Assembly: GCF_014490665.1 (NCBI RefSeq)
Contig: NZ_CP061038.1
Location: forward strand, 1,426,001-1,490,000
Length of the DNA stretch: 64,000 nt
Source of the DNA: Sphingomonas alpina
GTDB lineage: Bacteria > Pseudomonadota > Alphaproteobacteria > Sphingomonadales > Sphingomonadaceae
Direction: 5' to 3'
The notes below the pieces were generated by a model, which searched no databases, was not told the DNA's origin, and worked only from the letters and a program-made list of their open reading frames with translations. Every line of letters starts with the position of its first letter. Positions within the stretch are counted from its first letter, which is position 1. Position numbers and translations under genes: made by a program. Shown here piece by piece: positions 8,877 through 16,711 of this stretch.

Positions 8877-8906
8877 GGGGCGGCCAGCCCTTCGGTCGGC
8901 CGCCCC
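8877..8906. terminator. Hairpin between the Ntn-hydrolase start and an ORF remnant
   Basis: GGGGCGGCC (8877-8885) pairs with GGCCGCCCC (8898-8906) around a 12-base loop. No T-run follows on either strand. It lies just after the stop of the minus-strand remnant at 8914, which suits a terminator for that remnant, and 41 bases upstream of the Ntn-hydrolase start. Confidence 0.45.
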
Positions 8907-8913
8907 AAGAACC

Positions 8914-9112
8914 TTAGTCGTCGTAATAGCGAGAATCGTCCACCTCGCCGGTTGTAGCGAAGCTGGGACTCGAATAGCCAGTCCTGCCGGCGACCCGGTC
9001 GGAGGTCACCACGGATTCAACCGCAATAGAGTCGCCGTGGAAAGCGCGGTCTTGGTCGTTTTCGCCGTTCAGATGGCCGTTGACGGTGGCGATCAGTGCA
9101 TCGTCGCCGTGC
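8914..9112 (-). pseudogene. Possible gene remnant upstream of the Ntn hydrolase
   Basis: A minus-strand frame opens after a TAG and ends at TAA (8916-8914), about 65 codons, with no ATG, GTG or TTG start. It reads as coding: most third positions are G or C, and the sequence (for example HLNGENDQDRAF, then TTGEVDDSRYYDD at the end) lacks the low-complexity look of shadow frames. A hairpin follows its stop. Upstream, a different frame (DIQGWVAVSTASTATM) would join it with a single-base shift near 9100. I do not recognise it. The rest of the 436 bases between the Ntn and TIR genes probably holds divergent promoters, but I could not pick one out. Confidence 0.3.
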
Positions 9113-9272
9113 TAGCCGTAGAGACAGCAACCCAACCCTGAATGTCGAGAGGATCAGCCTGCGGCGGGGATCCGCATTGCCGCTTCGCGATAGCTGTGCA
9201 GGCGACGGCCCCAGTATCTCGGTCATCGCTCGTATTAGTGGTTCGACTATCGCAATTAGTTATATTGCCAGC

Positions 9273-10676
9273 ATGGCAAATCACGAGCATCCGACCATCA
9301 ACGATTTCCTCGCCCGGCTCTACACGATCCGCGACGATGCCGGCGCCCGGGCGAAGGCGGAGGCGAACGCGATCTCGACGCGCAACGCCGCGCGGGGCTT
9401 GCTCCGATCAGGAGCTACGCTGAAGGCAATGGCCGAGCTGATCGAGAAGGAGTTCGATGCGGCCCTTAGCGAGATGCTGGCGACGCTCCGCCATATCAAG
9501 TCGGTGCCGGACATCGACTATCAGGCCTGCCGGGATCAGGCGTTCCTGCGGGCACGCGACCTTCTTCCCGTGCTGCGCGGCGCAGCCGAGCTGGATAAAT
9601 GGATCGACATGATGGGGCGCGGCACGGCCGGAGATGTCATCAACAAGCGCGTAGAGGCTCTGCTTCCCAAGATCGATTACCGCTTCCGGCAATTCGATGT
9701 CGGCCTGGATCAGGTCGGGGTTGCGAAAGCTGAGCCGGCGTCACCAGCGGCGTCGGCAGCGTCACGCGGGCTACCGGCTGACCCGCCAGTCGCCGCACAG
9801 ATCGAACATGACCTCCGCCCGTATCAGGTGGCGCTGTCGTTCGCGGGTGAGCAGCGCGAGTATGTGCGCGACGTTGCCCGCGCTCTCGCTGCCCGCCACG
9901 TCGCCGTCTTCTATGATGAGTTCGAGGCCAATACCCTGTGGGGCAAGGATGGCGCGGAGCACTTCCACCAGATCTACTCGCGCGGCACCCAGTATGTGGT
10001 GATGTTCATCTCGGCCGAGTACGTCGCAAAAGCATGGACTCGCCAGGAGCGGCGCTCGGCGATCAGCCGTCAGATGAAGGACGAGGCCGAATATATCCTT
10101 CCTGTCCGCTTCGACGACACGGCGGTGCCTGGGCTCCCCGATACGATCCAATACCTCTCGGCGGGACGCTACACACCGGCTGCGCTCGCGGTCGAAATTG
10201 CGAACAAGGTCGGGGTCGGACCGACGTCGGGCAAGGCGTCCGACGTGCCTCCGCCTACGTCCGGGGCCATGTCTGGTGAGGTGACGTTCGACTACGGCGC
10301 GTTCAACGGCCGGTACGTCATCGGCACCGACGCGACGGCATTCGAGACCCAGTGGAGCAAGGGAAGCGAAACCAGTATCCATCTCTACAACGACCCCCAA
10401 TCGATCCATGGTATCGCCGTTGCGCGCGGGGCGACCGCCATCGAGCAGATCACCGATGCGTCGGCTTATGACTTCACCTCCCGCTCGCGCACCCTCCAGA
10501 CCGGTGAAATTGCAGTCCTTCGCAATACCAACGGCTTCTTCGCGGCGGTCCAGATCCTTGGAGTCGATGACGACACGCGGGGGGCTCCAAGTGATGCGCT
10601 GACCATGCGGTATTTGATCCTTCCCGGAGGGGAGCATGATTTCAGTGCGCGGATTGGCGCGGCGACGATGGCCTGA
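9273..10676 (+). CDS. TIR-domain protein (putative NADase) with helical N- and beta-rich C-terminal domains
   Basis: 467 residues from the ATG at 9273; a longer frame from 9096 looks non-coding before that Met. Residues 1-150 are helical, an unassigned domain. Residues 183-315 form a TIR domain: YQVALSFAGEQREYV (strand A), VAVFYDEFEANTLWG, VVMFISAEY, then W255-T-R-Q-E259, where the Glu sits at the position of the catalytic glutamate of NAD-cleaving TIRs. Residues 336-455 form a beta-rich domain (FDYGAFNGRYVIGTDATAFE) that I cannot name. TIR proteins of this kind act in anti-phage systems such as Thoeris or CBASS, but none of their partner genes is present. It is divergent from the Ntn/HEPN operon. 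Confidence 0.8.
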   Translation: MANHEHPTINDFLARLYTIRDDAGARAKAEANAISTRNAARGLLRSGATLKAMAELIEKEFDAALSEMLATLRHIKSVPDIDYQACRDQAFLRARDLLPVLRGAAELDKWIDMMGRGTAGDVINKRVEALLPKIDYRFRQFDVGLDQVGVAKAEPASPAASAASRGLPADPPVAAQIEHDLRPYQVALSFAGEQREYVRDVARALAARHVAVFYDEFEANTLWGKDGAEHFHQIYSRGTQYVVMFISAEYVAKAWTRQERRSAISRQMKDEAEYILPVRFDDTAVPGLPDTIQYLSAGRYTPAALAVEIANKVGVGPTSGKASDVPPPTSGAMSGEVTFDYGAFNGRYVIGTDATAFETQWSKGSETSIHLYNDPQSIHGIAVARGATAIEQITDASAYDFTSRSRTLQTGEIAVLRNTNGFFAAVQILGVDDDTRGAPSDALTMRYLILPGGEHDFSARIGAATMA

Positions 10677-10740
10677 GCGGATGAGCGGAGGATCACAGGT
10701 TTCGGCAGCACGCCCATCGCCTGCCGAAACCGTCGCCGGC

Positions 10741-11361
10741 ATGACGACGAAAGCCGATAAAATCCGCGCGCTCGCGCTCGCTGGGTATCTGCGGACCGAA
10801 ATCGCGACCCACCTCGACATCCGATATCAGCATGTCCGTCAGGTTCTTGAGCGATCGGGGATCGATCTCGGCCGATCACGAGGCGACCCCGCTGGCGCTG
10901 CGCCGGCAACACGAAAGGCGGTGGTAAAAGCTGTCACATCGACGGTGATGGTGGCTCCACCCTATCCGGTGGAGCGGCTGATCGAGGCCGGGTTCTCGCG
11001 GCTCGGCCAATGGGCGCTGGTCAGCGATGATGCCTTTGAGCTTGATTGCATCGTTCCGGCCGACCCTGGGGTCTATGTCTTCGTCGTCGACAGTGTCATC
11101 CGGTATATCGGCCTGACCCAGCGCGGCTTGCGCGGGCGCATGGGGCACTATGTCCGAGGTCACAGCCGTCAGCGCACGAGCGCGCGGGTGAAAGGCTTGA
11201 TCCTTGCCGCCCTTGGCGCTGGCAGCCGCGTTGAAATCCTGATCGCAACCCCCGAAGCCACGGAATGGCGTGGGCTTCCAGTGTTGACGGCCCCCGGCCT
11301 TGAGGCCGGACTTATCCGCATGATCCAGCCCGAATGGAACATGCAGGGGATCCGGGCCTGA
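10741..11361 (+). CDS. HTH / GIY-YIG nuclease-domain protein
   Basis: 206 residues. Residues 1-42 look like a helix-turn-helix (DKIRALALAGYLRTEIATHL, then RYQHVRQVL). A GIY-YIG domain follows from about 105: G110-V-Y in place of GIY, R121-Y-I-G as YIG, R131 as the conserved arginine, E188 in GLEAGLI as the metal-binding glutamate, and N200. All expected catalytic positions are therefore filled. Alternative starts exist at 10636 and 10681; 10741 is preferred because the recognisable HTH begins there, though no strong ribosome-binding site supports any of them. It follows the TIR gene by 64 bases or less and probably shares its transcript. Function may be DNA cleavage or tailoring of the island; this is not established. 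Confidence 0.7.
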   Translation: MTTKADKIRALALAGYLRTEIATHLDIRYQHVRQVLERSGIDLGRSRGDPAGAAPATRKAVVKAVTSTVMVAPPYPVERLIEAGFSRLGQWALVSDDAFELDCIVPADPGVYVFVVDSVIRYIGLTQRGLRGRMGHYVRGHSRQRTSARVKGLILAALGAGSRVEILIATPEATEWRGLPVLTAPGLEAGLIRMIQPEWNMQGIRA

Positions 11362-11723
11362 TCCGACGATCCGAAAACAGACCCGTTTGACGAGGACTCT
11401 TAGGAACATAAGAGGAGCAAGTGCTTCTCTTTGACGGATGCCCACCACGCCGTCTTTTTCTGACGGTCTGCTTCAAGGCGTCCAATCGGCAGCTTCTGTA
11501 AGGAGCGGACGTTCATAGTTGCGCATGCGAACGACCGGCTTTGGTCGACACCAGCCGGTCCACCCGGACCCGCTGAACGACGGCTATCCATTATTGGCCG
11601 CCCGAACCCGCCTGTCGCCTAACGGCCCATAAACGGGCATTCCGATAGATCGCCGGCCCAAGGCGCCTGGAATGACCACTAACCGCCACAGCCAGACAAA
11701 TTGGGGAGTACTCATCGCCCTTT

Positions 11724-11797
11724 TTGGCCCCGGAAAGGCTCACCTCGGCCGATTCAACCCCGTCGCGGCACATGGCAGTACAGGCCGGACGAGCCGC
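11724..11797. repeat. Intergenic repeat, copy C
   Basis: Right-hand partner of copy B (6062-6143), in the same orientation. The clearest matching block is CGGAAAGGC, then GATTCAACCCCG, then GGCCGGAC. The degree of drift suggests an old repeat family rather than a fresh target-site duplication. Confidence 0.45.
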
Positions 11798-11884
11798 CCC
11801 GCGCGTCCCGCCACGCTCTTTCTAAATTTGAAGATTGTCGAATTTTCGACCGGTGAATCCGGTCGGAAAACAGCCGGCGGCCAT

Positions 11885-12070
11885 CGCTGTTCCCTGGCTG
11901 ATACCTGGCTGTTCGGTGGCTGTTATGCTGGCTGTTCCATGGCTGTTATTGCGGAACAGCCAGCCCCTCATTAAGCTATTGAAAGATCATCGAAAATGAC
12001 CGGCCAAAATCCAACATAACAGCCAGCAAAAAATAGTTTCGCGAATAACAGCGAATAACAGCCAGCACAT
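11885..12070. repeat. Array of GGCTGTT repeats, direct then inverted
   Basis: The left half (11885-11950) carries about five to six spaced copies of (T/C)GGCTGTT or close variants, followed by TCC, TCG, ATG or ATT. The right half (11953-12070) carries the reverse complement: GGAACAGCCAGCC, CATAACAGCCAGC and GAATAACAGC twice. GGCTGTTCC (11930-11938) pairs perfectly with GGAACAGCC (11953-11961), and TGGCTGTTATG (11918-11928) pairs with CATAACAGCCA (12014-12024), so alternative stem-loops are possible. It resembles an iteron or multi-stem structure. Its role is unknown. Confidence 0.6.
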
Positions 12071-12096
12071 CGCGCGCGAAATCCGGCTGCTCCCGG

Positions 12097-14448
12097 CTAG
12101 AATCGCACGATCAGCGATGCGCCATAGGTGCGCGGGTCGGCCCAGCTCACCGTGTCGCCATTGATCGCGGCGGCGGGATTGTTCTGCGGCAGCGAGTGGT
12201 TGCGATAGTCGGTGTCGAGGAAGTTGTTCACATAGGCCGACAGCGTGAAGCGATCGTTGGACGGGGTATAGCTGATCCGGGCATTGGCGATGGTATAGCC
12301 CGGCTGGGTCAGGATCGGGCGGTTTACCGTGTCCTGCGGCGTGATGTAGTAATATTGCAGCGAGGTGTAGCGCGCATCCGCCGCCAGATCGACGCTGCCG
12401 CTCCCGCCCAGCGGGATGGTGTAGGTCGCGCTACCGTTCAGCGTCAGTTTCGGCGCGCGCACGAACCGTGCGCCGGACAGGTTGAGCCCACCGTTCAGAA
12501 CCTGCAGCTCATCATATTTGGTGTCGAGAATGCCGACCGCGCCGCTCAGCGTCAGCCGCTCGATCGGGCGTGCTTCCAACTCGATCTCCGCGCCGTTGAC
12601 ATGCGCTTTCCTGGCGTTCTGCAGATAGGAGACCGTCGCGCCGCCGACGGCGCCGGGATTGGGCCCCACCACGTTGATCTGCACATCGTCATAACCATAA
12701 TGGAAGAGCGTCGCGTTGAAGGTGAGACGGCGATCGAACCATTGCGATTTATAGCCGAGCTCGAACGCATCGAGCTTCTCCGGTGCCACCGCGACCAACG
12801 CGACGGGCAGTGTCGCTGCGGTATTGAACCCGCCCGATTTCACGCCATGCGAGAATTTGAAGTAGAGCAGCTGATCGGTTGCGATGGTCCATGACGGCGT
12901 CACCTCATAGGTGAAGGCGTCCCAGGTCTTGTTGAAATTGCCGGAGAAGGTGCCCGGGCCGCCGAAGCTGCCGGTGTAGGAATCCCACCAGCGCGCATAA
13001 TTGCTCCATGAGGCAGAGAGAGCATTGGGCGAGGCGCTACGGTCGAAGTCGAGCGTCTTGGTTTCGCGTGTCCAGCGCGCGCCTAGCGTCAGCTTCAGCG
13101 CATCGGTGAAGTTGAACGTCGCGCTGCCGAACGCCGCCCCGCTCTCCGCCTTATGGTTATAGGCGGTGAGGCTGTAGGCCTGGAGGGCCGTACCGCCAGA
13201 CAGGGCCGGCACCGACCCGGCCGGCAGCGTTGCCGAATAAGCGTTCGAGACGATCTTCTCGTTGAAATAATACAGGCCCAGGATCCAGTTCAGCCGGTCC
13301 GCCTGGGGCGAGGTGAGGCGCAACTCCTGCGTCCATTGCTGGCTGCGCGCCTGGGTATAGGACCGCGAGATTTCCAGCGGGGTATAATCGCTGTCGCCCG
13401 CGCCGCGCGTCTTGAAGCGTTCATAGCCGGTGATCGAGGTTAGGGAGAGATCGCCGATCGACCCGTCGAGATGCAGCGAGCCACCGAATTGCGTGTTGCG
13501 GCTATATTCCGGGGCGTTGATGCTGATCTCGTCCTTGACGGTCGACGGGGCATAGCCGTTGCGGAGCACGCCATTGGCGGCGTAGCTGGCGGTCGTCCAA
13601 TAGGCGCCATCGGTCTTGTAGTCGCGGTAATGCAGGCTGAGCAGTGCTTCGAAATTCGCTGCGGGCGCGAACAGCAGCTGCCCGCGCAGGACATTGTCGG
13701 TGACGCCGTTCGACTTCTCGCCGGTGAACACATTGGTGTAGCGCCCGTCGCGATCATCGACATGGAAGGAGATGCGAGTCGCCAGCACATCCGGCACCAG
13801 CACTGCGCCGACGCCGCCCTCGACGATCTTGCTGTCATAGCTGCCATAGTCGAGCTTGACGTAATTATCGTCCTTGCCGCCGCTGAGCGAGGGGCGCTTG
13901 GAGATCACGTTGATCGCGCCGCCGGTGGTGTTCTTGCCCCACAAAGTCCCTTGCGGCCCGCGCAGCACCTCGACCCGCTCGATATCGAACAGCGGCAGGC
14001 CGGTGGCGCTCGCATTGCTGATATAGACGTCGTCGAGATAGAAGCCGACCGGATTGGCCAGGTCGAGTTGTTGCTGGCCCGCGCCCACGCCGCGAATCCA
14101 CCAGCGCGGTCGGCCATGCTGCTGTGTCCCGGCAGAGGCATTGGGCACGAGATTGAGCACTTCGTTCGCCGAACGACCAATGCCGCCGATCTTGAACGTA
14201 TCGCTGCCGAGCGCAGTGATCGCGGTCGGCACATTCTGCAGGCGCTCCTCGCGCCGCTGCGCCGTGACCACGATGTCTGCGCTCTCGGCGGGGAGGGCCG
14301 CTTCATTGTCTTCGGGTGCGCCCTCCGGAGCGGTTGCGGCTGGTGAAGCAAAGGCAGGCGATGCGAACAGGGGCGCAGCCAGCGCCAGTGCCAGCAGGCT
14401 GGCGTGCGAGAGCAGCTGGACGGGCTTTCGGTTCGTGAAGTGCAACAA
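12097..14448 (-). CDS. TonB-dependent outer-membrane receptor
   Basis: 783 residues. A signal peptide is visible (hydrophobic LLSHASLLALALAAPLF, then ASPAFA). The TonB box region DIVVTAQRREERLQNVP is at about 58-74, the plug domain runs to about 190 with VEVLRGPQGTLWGKNTTGG, and a 22-strand barrel ends in the aromatic SLIVRF. It would import a substrate too large for porins, powered by TonB/ExbBD. The frame has no ATG; TTG at 14448, after GGGGGATT, is the likely start. It follows the FGE-like fusion gene on the same strand after 240 bases and probably takes up the glycan or sugar of this locus. Confidence 0.93.
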   Translation of the reverse strand: MLHFTNRKPVQLLSHASLLALALAAPLFASPAFASPAATAPEGAPEDNEAALPAESADIVVTAQRREERLQNVPTAITALGSDTFKIGGIGRSANEVLNLVPNASAGTQQHGRPRWWIRGVGAGQQQLDLANPVGFYLDDVYISNASATGLPLFDIERVEVLRGPQGTLWGKNTTGGAINVISKRPSLSGGKDDNYVKLDYGSYDSKIVEGGVGAVLVPDVLATRISFHVDDRDGRYTNVFTGEKSNGVTDNVLRGQLLFAPAANFEALLSLHYRDYKTDGAYWTTASYAANGVLRNGYAPSTVKDEISINAPEYSRNTQFGGSLHLDGSIGDLSLTSITGYERFKTRGAGDSDYTPLEISRSYTQARSQQWTQELRLTSPQADRLNWILGLYYFNEKIVSNAYSATLPAGSVPALSGGTALQAYSLTAYNHKAESGAAFGSATFNFTDALKLTLGARWTRETKTLDFDRSASPNALSASWSNYARWWDSYTGSFGGPGTFSGNFNKTWDAFTYEVTPSWTIATDQLLYFKFSHGVKSGGFNTAATLPVALVAVAPEKLDAFELGYKSQWFDRRLTFNATLFHYGYDDVQINVVGPNPGAVGGATVSYLQNARKAHVNGAEIELEARPIERLTLSGAVGILDTKYDELQVLNGGLNLSGARFVRAPKLTLNGSATYTIPLGGSGSVDLAADARYTSLQYYYITPQDTVNRPILTQPGYTIANARISYTPSNDRFTLSAYVNNFLDTDYRNHSLPQNNPAAAINGDTVSWADPRTYGASLIVRF

Positions 14449-14688
14449 AGAGGAATCCCCCGCTCAATGGCGGCGCGGTTGCGCCGGTGATCGTCACGGT
14501 GGGATAAGCAAGCGATGTGCCAGCGGGTCTAAGTGTCGGAACTATCGCCATTTTGGTTCAATCTGGCGGTTTTGCAGGCAAGCGACACGGCGCTCGACTG
14601 GTGGGAACGCAGCATTCCGGGGACCATCCTGCTGCATCAGCAGCAGCGAGGCCCGATCGGACCACCCGGTCGGGTCCGCCGTCAGTAC

Positions 14689-16656
14689 TCAAGGCAGATC
14701 GGCGGCGCAGCGAAAGCCGATATGGGGGGAGCGGTTCAAACCCGCGCCGCATTGCAGCAGCTTCACTGCATAATCGGGCGCGCGCAGGCCCGATTCCACA
14801 TACCAGTCGGACGGACTCGGGAGCGGTTCGCAGCCGCCCTTTAGGATGTGGAACCGGCTGCGCCCGTCATTATGCTCGCTTTCGGTAAGCTCCCATAGCT
14901 GGGGCCGACTGCGCTCGATCAGCCCGGAAAGCCCGGCGATCTGCCACTCGTCCTCGGTCGGTAACCGCAGGCCGGCCCATGCCGCATAGGCTCTGGCATC
15001 GGCCAGTTCGACACAAGCGACCGGCAACTCCTCGCTGCCCGGCGCCGGAGCGCCGTTTCTAAAGTGCATGAGGAATCGCTCGGGGCGGACCGGTTGGTAG
15101 GAGGTGGCGGCGAGAAAGGCTGCGAACTGCCTGTTGCTCACTTCTCGTCGCGCGATTGCGAAGCGGCTGGCCCCGATATGACGGGTCACCTGTGCGGTCT
15201 GGTGCAGCCGCGGCGGCAGGGGCTTCCATTCGTCGATGAACGGGGCCTCACCATAGAGCCCGGTTTCACGCAGGCGATGGGTCATGGTGAGATCGCCACC
15301 CTGCCAGTCGACGGCGATCATTCCCTGTGGCACGACCTTGTGTGCCGTGCGTGGATGCCCGACGCGGACCGCAATTCGCTGCGGGAATGTGGATGAGGGC
15401 GTGACTGATGACCGTGCCGGCTGCTCGACCGCGCCTGCATCACGGGCAACCGCCGCGATCGCACCCGATGCAAGCGCGCCGCCGACCGCCACCTTGCCGT
15501 CGCCGCATGCCGTTACGCGCAGGCGCGTCCCCGAAACGAGATCGACAAAGTCATCGTGCGCCGCGCCATCGACCACCAGCCAGTTGCCGTCATGATCGGC
15601 ACCGCGATTGACGATGCTCCACAGCGGCTCGCGATTATGTTCCCAGCGCGATGCGAAGATCGCGGGTGCATCGGCGGCATGGTCGGCGAGTGGCGTCCAG
15701 TCTTCGGTCACGAACCAGTCGGCATGGCTCCGATAGACCCGACGCATGGCGCGAAGCGTTTCGCGATCCCGCTCGGTCCAGCCGACCCAGACGCCGAAGA
15801 CGATTTCCCAGACCAGCACGCCAGTCCCATTGAGCCAGGCGGAATGGAGTTCGTCGACATGGCTGCGGTTCCAGCGCCTGATATGGTGCAGTTCGTGCCG
15901 GCGTTCGAGCCATTTGGTGCGCAACACGCCCGGCACCGGACTATCGGCGAACCATTGTCCCCATGACATGGGCTGATCCGCCACGCGGTCCAGCGGCACG
16001 CGCGATTCCCCCTCCAGCGTCAGTGTGGGATCGATCGAGTCGAGCGCGGCGCGCAACGCGGTGCTGCCTTCCTTGCTGCTGTCGAGAAAGACGCCGTCGA
16101 CACCGAGCTTGCCGACCAGCCCCATCACTGTGCCGATCGCCTCTTCGCCGCTGCCGGTTTCCCAGGGATAGTAGCTGAGATAGACCCGCACGCCGCGCCG
16201 CTGGAACGCCGCGACCACATCCGGCAGCTCGGGCACATCCTCGAAAAAGGCGAAGTGATTGCGTTCGTCGATGCCCAGCACCGGATAGGCATTCCATAAC
16301 GTCACGCCGTCAAAGCCGCCGAATTCGGCCTCTGCCGTGTCGAGATAGCGATCCACCGTGAACACGCCGCACGCATGATCGTAGAGCAATTCGTCCCACA
16401 ACCACGCGATGTTCATGACTCGCGCCAGCCGACGCGGATCGGCATAGCGGTGCGGGTCATAAGCAATTCTCCGACGGGTTTCGCTGCGCCAGCGGGTCAG
16501 CGCCGCGCGCCAGGCCGGCCAATCCGCCGGGTCGTCGGGTGCCGCGAAAATCTTGGCCTCGTCGAGCACCGAAAGATCGGCATCCGGCGCAAGCGGTACG
16601 GTCACGGGCAAGTCGATCGGCCGCGGCACATAGGGATTGAAGTCCAGGGAAAACAT
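14689..16656 (-). CDS. TIM-barrel glycosidase-like / FGE-sulfatase-domain fusion, copy 1
   Basis: 655 residues from the ATG at 16656 (a longer frame is non-coding upstream). Residues 1-390 look like a TIM barrel with glycosidase-like acidic sites: FGGFDGVTLWNAYPVLG, GVRVYLSYYPWETGSG, VDGVFLDSSKEG and LTLEGES. The last 180 residues are a formylglycine-generating-enzyme/SUMF1-type domain (REVSNRQFAAFL, ADARAYAAWAGLRLPTEDEW, GFRCAADLP). The active-site cysteine pair of true FGEs is not evident, so a binding role is more likely than sulfatase maturation. It is paralogous to the gene at 24384-26528. No signal peptide is visible. The enzyme activity is unassigned. Confidence 0.75.
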   Translation of the reverse strand: MFSLDFNPYVPRPIDLPVTVPLAPDADLSVLDEAKIFAAPDDPADWPAWRAALTRWRSETRRRIAYDPHRYADPRRLARVMNIAWLWDELLYDHACGVFTVDRYLDTAEAEFGGFDGVTLWNAYPVLGIDERNHFAFFEDVPELPDVVAAFQRRGVRVYLSYYPWETGSGEEAIGTVMGLVGKLGVDGVFLDSSKEGSTALRAALDSIDPTLTLEGESRVPLDRVADQPMSWGQWFADSPVPGVLRTKWLERRHELHHIRRWNRSHVDELHSAWLNGTGVLVWEIVFGVWVGWTERDRETLRAMRRVYRSHADWFVTEDWTPLADHAADAPAIFASRWEHNREPLWSIVNRGADHDGNWLVVDGAAHDDFVDLVSGTRLRVTACGDGKVAVGGALASGAIAAVARDAGAVEQPARSSVTPSSTFPQRIAVRVGHPRTAHKVVPQGMIAVDWQGGDLTMTHRLRETGLYGEAPFIDEWKPLPPRLHQTAQVTRHIGASRFAIARREVSNRQFAAFLAATSYQPVRPERFLMHFRNGAPAPGSEELPVACVELADARAYAAWAGLRLPTEDEWQIAGLSGLIERSRPQLWELTESEHNDGRSRFHILKGGCEPLPSPSDWYVESGLRAPDYAVKLLQCGAGLNRSPHIGFRCAADLP

Positions 16657-16711
16657 GAGCGCCTTTTGCGATTGGGAGATGATCGTCAGTCCCGGAGCGA
16701 TGAACAGATGC

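Larger units (their letters stand above)
11362..12096. other. Gene-free right flank of the island
   Basis: 735 bases between the GIY-YIG gene and a convergent TonB receptor gene. No frame here looks coding. It holds repeat copy C (11724-11797) and the GGCTGTT array (11885-12070). I searched it for the missing C-terminal half of the interrupted cation-efflux gene and found nothing. Confidence 0.5.

Noticed and set aside
9096..9272. N-terminal extension of the TIR protein
   Set aside because: The extra 59 residues are Arg/Ser-rich, overlap the coding-like frame on the other strand and precede the recognisable start MANHEHPT.
11672..11974. A 100-codon plus-strand frame right of the island
   Set aside because: It covers repeat copy C and the GGCTGTT array, has no ribosome-binding site and no protein-like composition.
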